Shown here: positions 1 to 6,030 of the stretch, piece after piece
Layout: the number at the start of each line of letters is the position of its first letter
Position numbering within the stretch: position 1 is the stretch's first letter
Source of the DNA: Bacillota bacterium
Lineage (GTDB): Bacteria > Bacillota > Desulfitobacteriia > Desulfitobacteriales > JAJXUE01
DNA: 6,030 nucleotides
NCBI GenBank assembly: GCA_021786555.1
Contig: JAJYNB010000250.1
Coordinates: forward strand, 1 to 6,030
Reading direction: 5' to 3'
Notes under the pieces: generated by a model
Seen by the model: only the letters and a program-made list of their open reading frames with translations
The model's database searches: none
What the model was told of the DNA's origin: nothing
Position numbers and translations under genes: made by a program

Positions 1-28
1 TCTGAAACAAGTCCTTATTCTTCATCAT
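1..28 (-). CDS. Start of an unidentified gene running off the left edge (partial, 9 codons)
   Basis: Two tandem ATG codons open a frame that reads MMKNKDLFQ and leaves the window without a stop. The first ATG lies two bases after the TAA of the GxGYxYP gene, a spacing typical of genes in one operon, and translational coupling is possible. No Shine-Dalgarno sequence is visible; the leader is A-rich, as it is for the gene before it. The 16 bases around the start (positions 17-32) are identical to those at the GxGYxYP start (1780-1795), and both proteins begin MMKN, which supports a genuine start. The Lys/Asn at the N-terminus would suit the n-region of a signal peptide, but the hydrophobic part, if any, is outside the window. 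Nine codons are too few to assign a family or to exclude a chance frame. Confidence 0.4.
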
Positions 29-30
29 TT

Positions 31-1791
31 TTAATTATGTTGTAATATATATTCTTTATACATTCTGAAAAAGTTATAGGGATCTGTCACTTCCACATTC
101 AGTTCCGGACGTTTCTTTTTTAGTAGTTTAATTGTTTCGATCACTTGGGAAGGACTGGTCCAGACAATCCTGAAAAAATAGAAAGGAGGCTTGCCAATGG
201 ATTTTGAAGGAATTGAAGCCGACATTTGATTTGATTTCTCATCTGCGGAGTTAAATCTGCCGCCGGTCGAGTTGATCAGCGTCATCACCGGCATTCCTTT
301 CCATACCTGTGGTTTAGGATTTTTACCTCCTGTATGGTGAAAATCTATAACATTTGTGGCAAATCCGTCAGGCGAGAATTTCGTGAAGGCATCCTTGATA
401 TCGGCTGACGGTTCATCCCAATCAAGCACCATTGGCGACAAAGTCATATCGAGCTGGCCGTAAAACTTCTGGTTATGTTCGATAAAAAGGGGAAGGTATT
501 CTTTTTTAACCCGGTTGGGGTTCATGTAACCTGCAGCGCTGGCATCGGCCCCAAAATAGTCGTTTGGTGAACGCGTTTCGTAATAATATTTAATAATATC
601 CGGGTATGTCTCCGCCAGGTTAGGGTTAATCCCCCACAGTAACGGGATAGCCCCTCTCTGTGTGTCGCTCCAGTGTTTAGGCAGGAAATCATAAAGCGGG
701 GTGGATGAATCGTAGTCAGCCATAAGAATACATATATACGTTTTATTTTCCTGTTTCTGAACTGTTTTAGGCCGGCGCTGCTTCAGAGGGGCAAACGGCG
801 CCTGGCTGTGCAACGACTGGTTATAGCAATTGCTGGCAACTGTATTCTGGTAACAGTTGTATGGTGAAATCAGATAAACGGTTTCCCACTCGGTTGGCAC
901 AGGATCGTGGGAACTTTTATGGCCCGGTACATTACTGTATTTGGAGAAAGCAAAAAAACCAGCGACTTCCGTCATTTGCTTACCGGCAGTTTGTTTCAGC
1001 ATTTCCTCTAATATCAATTTATAAGTTTCAAGATCAGTACCCGGCTTTTGGTCCGGATCGTCTTGTGGCGCTTCATCGCCCCAGGGGGAAAGATCGTAAA
1101 CAAATGAGCGGTTTTTCACGGCCCAATCCCGTGTCACAACATATCCTACATTGCCTTTCGCCCGGGTTGAAAAGGGGTCTTCGTAAAGGCAGAGCCAATG
1201 TCCGGAACACAGTCCTTTGCCAAGGTATTCGCGTATTGCCCAACGATAGGCGTCATTTTTCTTACTTCCGGTTTCCTGCCCCGTGAACATTCCCCTAAGA
1301 TCCTTAATAACCTTCAGGTCCCATTTTTTCAGGTATTTTTCTGCGAATTCAGGGCTAAAAACAACCCCATCCCCAACTCCGGCAATTGTGGTAGCCACAT
1401 TCATTGAAGCTGGTACAGCCGGGTCCCAGATTACGGCGCCCCTGACTTTCCCTTTTGCAAGGGCGAAAAGGGCATCGATGTTGGGGAGTGGTTTTATATC
1501 ACGGCCATGAAGCCACCCTCCGGATGAGAACAACTCCAGCCAATAGGCAGGCCTGCTATTGGTTTTCGATAATACATAGACTGTTGGGGCTTCCCGGTTG
1601 ATGATCCCCTGAAGGCACGCAACAGCCATCGCTTCATCGTACGATTCGGCAGTCCCACTCTGTGAAAGTGTGTAAGTGTAAAGTGGCCCGCCCCCCTTAG
1701 TATTTTTCTTTTCAGCAACACAGAATGAAAAGGTAAGCCCCAGGAGCACAACGAGTAATACGGGCAGTTTAAAAATGACATTCTTCATCAT
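31..1791 (-). CDS. Secreted GxGYxYP-family protein (putative glycan-processing, function unknown)
   Basis: This 586-residue protein belongs, by recognisable sequence pattern, to the GxGYxYP family (an N-terminal plus a C-terminal GxGYxYP domain). The family is common in polysaccharide-degrading bacteria and found beside sugar-processing genes, but I know of no established reaction for it. Residues 1-26 form a signal peptide: Lys3/Lys8, a Leu/Val-rich core at 9-19, and likely cleavage after CVA (26). Family hallmarks seen: LQGIINREAPTVYV (60-73), the RDWAVKNRSFVYDLSP block (221-236) followed by DDPDQ and GTD (244-253), an acidic MADYDSST stretch (357-364), and the signature region GADASAAGYMNP (414-425). 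The signature itself reads AAGYMNP (419-425), differing from GxGYxYP at the first Gly and the second Tyr. The C-terminus ends in a TDPYNFFRM segment typical of the family. Two tandem ATGs open the frame; the upstream one is used here. No Shine-Dalgarno site is seen, only an A-rich leader. It lies 113 bases downstream of the GH106 gene on the same strand, so co-transcription is plausible. Family call is firm; enzymatic role is unknown. Confidence 0.85.
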   Translation of the reverse strand: MMKNVIFKLPVLLVVLLGLTFSFCVAEKKNTKGGGPLYTYTLSQSGTAESYDEAMAVACLQGIINREAPTVYVLSKTNSRPAYWLELFSSGGWLHGRDIKPLPNIDALFALAKGKVRGAVIWDPAVPASMNVATTIAGVGDGVVFSPEFAEKYLKKWDLKVIKDLRGMFTGQETGSKKNDAYRWAIREYLGKGLCSGHWLCLYEDPFSTRAKGNVGYVVTRDWAVKNRSFVYDLSPWGDEAPQDDPDQKPGTDLETYKLILEEMLKQTAGKQMTEVAGFFAFSKYSNVPGHKSSHDPVPTEWETVYLISPYNCYQNTVASNCYNQSLHSQAPFAPLKQRRPKTVQKQENKTYICILMADYDSSTPLYDFLPKHWSDTQRGAIPLLWGINPNLAETYPDIIKYYYETRSPNDYFGADASAAGYMNPNRVKKEYLPLFIEHNQKFYGQLDMTLSPMVLDWDEPSADIKDAFTKFSPDGFATNVIDFHHTGGKNPKPQVWKGMPVMTLINSTGGRFNSADEKSNQMSASIPSKSIGKPPFYFFRIVWTSPSQVIETIKLLKKKRPELNVEVTDPYNFFRMYKEYILQHN

Positions 1792-1904
1792 TTTTTTGTT
1801 TATATTGTATTATTTTAAGCATATCCTGAGAAGCAGGGGTCAATTTTAGTTTCCTTTCACTAAGTTGAACCATGCCCTGAAAGATTTAAAATATCTTTTG
1901 ACAC

Positions 1905-4900
1905 TTAAGTGACATTGACTGTCCTTACTTGCCGCAAGGTCACCGGCCCAAGCAAACCCGAGGACAGGAGGGAATCCTCACGACTCCAGTGTTTCCAGGT
2001 ACAGAAGGTCAGACGACGGGATTCAGGGCGTGGCTGCCCATTTTTCAGCCACTCCGGCCAGGCCGGAATGACACCACTTTTCCACTGGCCATTTTTCGTG
2101 CAGTCATCCGGAAACTGCTCGTCTCCAATCAACCGGTTGGGCCACAAATTGGTGATGCGGACCTCCAATTCATTGTTTTGCGGACCTAGCAACCCTGTAA
2201 TCTCACAAACAAATGGTGGTTTCCAAAGCGTGCCCAGAGATTTGCCGTTGAGCCAGACTTCGGCGATTATCTCAACCCTGCCCAGATCGAGGAACAATTT
2301 GCAATGAGGAGCCACGCTTATGGACGGGAATATGGTTTTGTAGATTGCCGTACCGGAGAAGTAGCGTACGCCGGCATCGGAGTGCTCCGTCCAGGAAATA
2401 AGCTTATCAAGAACTATTTTCCCCGGGGCGCCCCAGCCTGCGGGAAACAAAAGAGCCCACGGGCCATCAACGGTCTTAGGCGCAGGTAGCGCGGAAACTT
2501 CCAGCCGATGCTCTTGCCTGCCGGGAATGGTGATGAGATACTGCCCCGCCTGTGCAGCGCGGAGTTCTATCTTCTTCCCATCACTCCACAACGAGCCAGG
2601 AAGACTCTGAGGTAAAACCAACGACGACGCCGGGTCATCCACAAAAGATACCGCGGTCGCGTGGAGTTTAGGCGAGCCGGAACGGAAGACCACAAACACT
2701 GAACCTGAAGGATCGAAATGAAGTGGAATGAGTGTTGTGCCACCGGTCTCTTCATACACGGAACAAGACTCAATAAGGCCGCTGTCGGCATACCAAAGTT
2801 CAGGCGTTTTACCCGCAACGCGGAATGTGCAATCAATAACGCCCGCGTTGGGACTGGTACTGGCAACGAAGTAGAAATCCGTGTCTCCAAGCTGGCGATG
2901 TATGGAATGCAGAACCATCCCCCGATTTTCGTCATAGCTAAAATCGGGCGGAAGCTTATCATCTGCTAAAATCTGACTGAAAGACTGTCCCCCTTTTACA
3001 TACATTGCTAGCTCCCGCACCAGTTGGTCGTATTCTCCTTTGCCCACAACATCAACGAGGCTGGGCGACTCGTGTGGAAGACCGCCGGCAATCCGTGCAC
3101 CATTCCGGGCCAGCAACATAATCTTACGCAGCGAAGCCAATGTCACGCGACCGTGATTAGGCAACACAAGGTAGCGGTAACTTTTGCCGCACTTAAGTAC
3201 AATCCGGCCTTTCTGTACCGAGGCTCCATTGAGAATCTCACTCCCGCATGCGTCAAAATCATAGCCGTCGGGCAACTCCATCTCAAAGGGATCCACACCG
3301 GACGGCGAATCATTGCCCTGAAAATAAAGAATGTCGGCCACATGCCCGCCCGATTGGAGCAACGCCTGACAGCGTGAAATGTAACTTACCCACTCCTTCC
3401 CTCCGTGATGCCACCAGGTCTCGCCGCGATCAAAGTGAATTCCATTCTGTCCGCAGGTGAACCCAGGGCGCATGTGGTCACCAAGCAGCGGCTGGAGTGT
3501 GCTGACGTGAATGCAATACTGGTTGACGCCGCAGCAGAAAATGAAGTCACCCAGCGACTTCAGTGAAAACGGGTGGTCTTTCCACCTTCCGAAGTTTGGC
3601 AGCCCGGAGGTAAACGATTCTGCCCCAATAATCTTCTTCCCTGCAGCGCGCCCGGCAACCACGGCTCGAAGCCCTGATTTTTTGCCATTAATTGGCTGCT
3701 GCAACCAAACTTCAGTCATGGGGAGATCGGCCCGAAGTCCCACCTGTAATTGTTCGAAAGGACCACCATAAGGTTCTGCCGAAAAACGTATTCCGTCTTC
3801 GTGGCACCTTTCGGCCAGCCGACCGTAGTTGTTGTCAGCAAAAAGATCGCCGATCGTGCGCCGAAAATCCCATAGAAACTTCTCAGTTGTTTCAATACTC
3901 CCGACGGCCCGTCCGGTAAGCGCCGGCATGTATTTAATCAGGTCGTAACCTCTGCGTTCACGGAAGTCGTCGGGAAATTTAGCCGTCCAGTTTTGCCAGC
4001 CGGATTCGTAACTGTCCACATGATAGTAGGCCATGGCGCGGCGGGTCAGGTTGGGTCCAAATTCCTGAAGCAATGGCTTGACGCAATGGTCGTAATGGAA
4101 GTCGGCCGCCTCACGACTCAGCTTATCGCAGTCCAGCCCCGGACTACCCACTGGCGTGGGGAACAGGTAGATTCCGGTGGGTGTTTGCCCAATCCGCAAA
4201 ATCGACCATCGTCCTGGGGGCATCAACCAGTTTAATCTGCCATCGGCCTCCAGTTTGCCGGTCAAGTCAACCACCTGATCGAGGGGAATAACATCTCCTT
4301 CATTCGGACGGCAATCGTTCGGGTCCGGACTCACCGGATTGCCCGAAAAACCAGCCTTCACCGTCCAGTTCGTAACCCGGAAACCGCTGAAGAACCTCAG
4401 GGCTTTTATCTGTACTCGTTGCCCTTCTGTACGGGTTTCGAATACCAATCGGAATTTGTCTGACTTTACTGCGGCGAAACTGGCAGAACCGATGTGATCG
4501 GCAAACGGACCGGAGGTATTTGAGTTCAGCCGGACGACAGGACGGAAGGTTGCTGACACATCATCCCACGCAAACAATTGAGCATGAATGCTGCCACCTC
4601 CTTTCGCCCCACGCACGAAGATCGAACGGACTTCCACAGGATACGGGAACACAAGATCAAACTTCGCCGGCAGGGTTACCTCTCTGTTATCTTCTTGCGA
4701 GACGGAGTTAGCCGAGGGCATTCCCGGCCACTGGGAAAGCACGGGAGCAGTCAGGACCGCACTTGGCTTCAGGGTCGAAGCCGCCTGTGGAAGAAGCTTT
4801 CCATCGATGTCCACGACTTGCGGCAGCGGCAATGGCTCGTCGCTGGCAGGAGTTGGAAACGCGAGGACCGCGGCGTCGCGGTAATATCCAAGCCGGGTGG

Positions 4901-5456
4901 GAGGCTGAGGCAGTACGGCAGTAAACTCGCTCCCTCCCTCGACAGTCGTCTCGTCCCAGGTCAACTCCTGCATCGAGAGTTCAGGAGTAATCCATGGTCC
5001 TCCGCTGCCCGACCAGCCGGGGCAATTCATACTGACCTTGATGTTCCGCTTTTCAGCTTCTTCCACTGCGAATTCTACCAGTTCATACCACTCCCGGCTG
5101 CGATTGACCACCGGACCGGAGGGAAGAAGGCCAATATCGAAATAGTTCACTCCGCCAACCCCTACCTCGGCTAATCCTTCCAGATCGGCCAGAATACCTT
5201 CGCGGGTAATATTGCCGTTCATCCAGTACCAATAACACCGTGGCCGCGCCTCGGCCGGCGAATGGATAAAAACTTCGGCCAACGGATCTGCCTGAGACAA
5301 AGATGACGCGGATTCTGCCCTGCTGCCAAATGCCCTTATTCCAAAGCCCGTTGCAGCAATTCCTGTTGAGGCCAGAGTGATGAACTTTCGGCGGGTCAAT
5401 TCTCCGTCACTTTTGTTTTCCTCTTCCTTGGTTTCGTCGAATAATTTATTGGACAT
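1905..5456 (-). CDS. Tat-exported GH106 alpha-L-rhamnosidase
   Basis: This 1183-residue protein has the pattern of glycoside hydrolase family 106, inverting alpha-L-rhamnosidases that release terminal rhamnose from plant, algal or bacterial glycans. Residues 1-47 carry a twin-arginine signal: TRRKFIT (21-27), an Ala/Gly-rich core, and probable cleavage after SRA (47), so a periplasmic or exported location is expected. The barrel begins at RPRCYWYWMNG (71-81) with GGVNYFDIG (101-109) and SMNCPGWSGSGG (142-153). A beta-sandwich-like insertion occupies about 260-360. The barrel resumes with VDSYESGW (480-487), SAEPYGG (559-565) and GAESFTSG (611-618); Glu484 and Glu613 are the best catalytic candidates and Glu561 a likely active-site or metal-site residue, judged by motif, not alignment. 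A C-terminal GH2-like sugar-binding sandwich contains GVRYFSGTAIYKTIF (1029-1043) and EVWLNGKSLGTLWKPPF (1066-1082). The ATG at 5456 is preferred because AAGG precedes it by seven bases; an in-frame ATG at 5471 would add five residues and has no good site. No frameshift is seen. GC is higher than in the downstream gene. Natural substrate is unknown. Confidence 0.93.
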   Translation of the reverse strand: MSNKLFDETKEEENKSDGELTRRKFITLASTGIAATGFGIRAFGSRAESASSLSQADPLAEVFIHSPAEARPRCYWYWMNGNITREGILADLEGLAEVGVGGVNYFDIGLLPSGPVVNRSREWYELVEFAVEEAEKRNIKVSMNCPGWSGSGGPWITPELSMQELTWDETTVEGGSEFTAVLPQPPTRLGYYRDAAVLAFPTPASDEPLPLPQVVDIDGKLLPQAASTLKPSAVLTAPVLSQWPGMPSANSVSQEDNREVTLPAKFDLVFPYPVEVRSIFVRGAKGGGSIHAQLFAWDDVSATFRPVVRLNSNTSGPFADHIGSASFAAVKSDKFRLVFETRTEGQRVQIKALRFFSGFRVTNWTVKAGFSGNPVSPDPNDCRPNEGDVIPLDQVVDLTGKLEADGRLNWLMPPGRWSILRIGQTPTGIYLFPTPVGSPGLDCDKLSREAADFHYDHCVKPLLQEFGPNLTRRAMAYYHVDSYESGWQNWTAKFPDDFRERRGYDLIKYMPALTGRAVGSIETTEKFLWDFRRTIGDLFADNNYGRLAERCHEDGIRFSAEPYGGPFEQLQVGLRADLPMTEVWLQQPINGKKSGLRAVVAGRAAGKKIIGAESFTSGLPNFGRWKDHPFSLKSLGDFIFCCGVNQYCIHVSTLQPLLGDHMRPGFTCGQNGIHFDRGETWWHHGGKEWVSYISRCQALLQSGGHVADILYFQGNDSPSGVDPFEMELPDGYDFDACGSEILNGASVQKGRIVLKCGKSYRYLVLPNHGRVTLASLRKIMLLARNGARIAGGLPHESPSLVDVVGKGEYDQLVRELAMYVKGGQSFSQILADDKLPPDFSYDENRGMVLHSIHRQLGDTDFYFVASTSPNAGVIDCTFRVAGKTPELWYADSGLIESCSVYEETGGTTLIPLHFDPSGSVFVVFRSGSPKLHATAVSFVDDPASSLVLPQSLPGSLWSDGKKIELRAAQAGQYLITIPGRQEHRLEVSALPAPKTVDGPWALLFPAGWGAPGKIVLDKLISWTEHSDAGVRYFSGTAIYKTIFPSISVAPHCKLFLDLGRVEIIAEVWLNGKSLGTLWKPPFVCEITGLLGPQNNELEVRITNLWPNRLIGDEQFPDDCTKNGQWKSGVIPAWPEWLKNGQPRPESRRLTFCTWKHWSREDSLLSSGLLGPVTLRQVRTVNVT

Positions 5457-5463
5457 ATACTTA

Positions 5464-5467
5464 CCTT
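5464..5467 (-). promoter_or_regulatory. Shine-Dalgarno-like AAGG that favours the 5456 start of the GH106 gene
   Basis: On the minus strand AAAGGT is followed, seven bases after AAGG, by the ATG at 5456-5454. The alternative ATG at 5471-5469 lies upstream of and partly overlaps this stretch, and is itself preceded only by AGAGAAT. The site therefore argues for the shorter protein beginning MSNKLF. Bacteroidota often initiate without a strong site, so this is supportive rather than decisive. Confidence 0.5.
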
Positions 5468-5563
5468 TCATATTCTCTAATTATTTACAAGTTTTTAAGC
5501 CACTTTTTTTGTGGAGCTATTATTTTTTTTCTCTCTTGGATCAAGGCATTGTTTATTAAATAC

Positions 5564-6030
5564 TTATGGATGGGTCGTTGATTTCCATGCCAGTTTGTAA
5601 ATCCGGAATGACCTTTCTGAATCAGGACGGACTTTGTTAGCCGCGCAATAGGTAACCCCGCCATCCTTGAAAAACCTTGCATAGCCCATCCCTTCGCGGG
5701 GCCCAAACGGAGAGACAGGGTTGCCTGGCCAGTTTTCCCAGCTTGTACTCGTCAAATTGACGCTTCGGAGCAGTCCAAATGCCCAATTCTGGCCGGCAGT
5801 ACCGATTAAGCTTTTATCGGCGCCTTCGATCAACATGTACCAGTAAGGGCCTTCTTTGATGCATGTCGCCTCTCCTACGCCAATACTGCCAGGATTCCCG
5901 TTTAGGTCGCCTTGCCAGGCAACATTCCATTTATTGGAGTCGTACGCGTCAACAATACAATCCGGGGCAGCGGGGGTATAGGTTTGAAAATCCGTGGTCG
6001 TCGCGATACCCCGGAACCCGTAAACCGACA
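5564..6030 (-). CDS. C-terminal part of a beta-propeller sugar-hydrolase-like protein (partial)
   Basis: An open frame enters at the right edge and runs 154 codons to a TAA at 5566-5564; the start lies outside the window. An internal Met at 5836 is unlikely to be the true start, because continuous, family-like sequence extends upstream to the edge. The fragment looks like successive blades of a five-bladed propeller of the GH43/GH32/GH117-like superfamily: a FRGIATTTDFQTYTP blade near the edge, then GDLNGNPGSIGVGEATC, the strand WYMLIEGAD, a GLLRSVNLTSTSWENWPG blade, and a final GYARFFKDGGVTYCAANK strand. Alternating aromatic and Gly residues with 'S/T-x-D/N-L/F-x-x-W/Y' turns is characteristic of these folds. 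The N-terminal blades, where catalytic acids usually sit, are missing, so family and activity cannot be fixed. It ends 107 bases before the GH106 start on the same strand, which fits a shared glycan-degradation role. Confidence 0.7.
   Translation of the reverse strand, partial: SVYGFRGIATTTDFQTYTPAAPDCIVDAYDSNKWNVAWQGDLNGNPGSIGVGEATCIKEGPYWYMLIEGADKSLIGTAGQNWAFGLLRSVNLTSTSWENWPGNPVSPFGPREGMGYARFFKDGGVTYCAANKVRPDSERSFRIYKLAWKSTTHP

Noticed and set aside
1720..1722. Cys24 in the GxGYxYP signal peptide as a lipoprotein attachment site.
   Set aside because: The preceding residues T-F-S-F do not fit a lipobox, which needs small residues before the Cys; ordinary signal peptidase I cleavage after CVA fits better.
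1798..1850. A sigma70-like TTGACC with TAAAAT in the leader of the GxGYxYP gene, and a search of both gaps for the Bacteroidota TTTG / TAnnTTTG promoter.
   Set aside because: TTGACC and TAAAAT are about 20 bases apart, outside the usual spacing. No TAnnTTTG element is present in either gap on the minus strand.
1769..1873. A 34-codon minus-strand frame (begins MVQLSERK) in the GH106-GxGYxYP gap, overlapping the GxGYxYP start.
   Set aside because: It has no properly spaced ribosome binding site (AGGG is one base from its ATG), no hydrophobic or other recognisable pattern, and its tail runs through the neighbour's signal-peptide codons in another frame.
1880..1898. Inverted repeat AAAGAT ... 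ATCTTT just downstream of the GH106 stop.
   Set aside because: The six-pair stem is almost all A-T with a seven-base AT loop and no following U-tract on the minus strand; too weak to call a terminator.
4578..5174. A 198-codon plus-strand open frame antisense to the GH106 gene, with overlapping shorter ones across 861-5174.
   Set aside because: These sit opposite strong, family-recognisable coding sequence, show no domain-like pattern (Arg/Pro/His-rich, low-complexity feel) and lack start-site signals; they are by-products of GC-rich codons on the other strand.
5498..5518. Imperfect hairpin AGC-CAC / GTG-ga-GCT with a T7 loop (plus-strand sense), followed on the plus strand by a T-rich run.
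   Set aside because: The stem is only six pairs with a two-base bulge. The T-run would make it a plus-strand terminator, but no plus-strand gene ends there. On the minus strand no U-tract follows, so it does not terminate the propeller gene convincingly.

Overview
The window holds one strand's worth of carbohydrate-active genes, all reading right to left (minus strand). It looks like an internal piece of a polysaccharide-degradation cluster. The most likely source is a Bacteroidota member, or another polysaccharide-degrading lineage such as Verrucomicrobiota. This is inferred from the gene families (a Tat-exported GH106 alpha-L-rhamnosidase and a GxGYxYP-family protein), AT-rich gaps between coding regions of moderate GC, and A-rich leaders with weak or absent Shine-Dalgarno sites. 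No rRNA, tRNA or other phylogenetic marker is present, so the assignment is tentative.

Layout in transcription order, from the right edge leftward: (1) the C-terminal 154 codons of a secreted-type beta-propeller protein resembling GH43/GH32-like sugar hydrolases, running off the right edge (5564-6030). (2) A 107-base AT-rich gap, then a complete, very large GH106 alpha-L-rhamnosidase with a twin-arginine signal (1905-5456, possible upstream start at 5471). (3) A 113-base AT-rich gap, then a complete 586-residue secreted GxGYxYP-family protein of unknown biochemical function (31-1791). (4) Two bases after its stop, an apparent start codon of a further gene that leaves the left edge after nine codons (1-28).

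Together these suggest export of enzymes and accessory proteins that act on a rhamnose-containing glycan, such as a pectic rhamnogalacturonan, ulvan-like or exopolysaccharide substrate. The substrate cannot be read from this window. No SusC/SusD pair, transporter or regulator is visible. There are no convincing RNA genes, mobile elements, CRISPR arrays, rho-independent terminators or consensus Bacteroidota promoters, and no gene-free stretch longer than 113 bases. The plus strand contains only chance open frames antisense to the real genes.

The points most worth a second look are the GxGYxYP protein with a divergent signature motif beside a rhamnosidase, a GC-content step between the rhamnosidase and its downstream neighbour, and the near-abutting gene at the left edge that shares a 16-base start-site sequence with the GxGYxYP gene.
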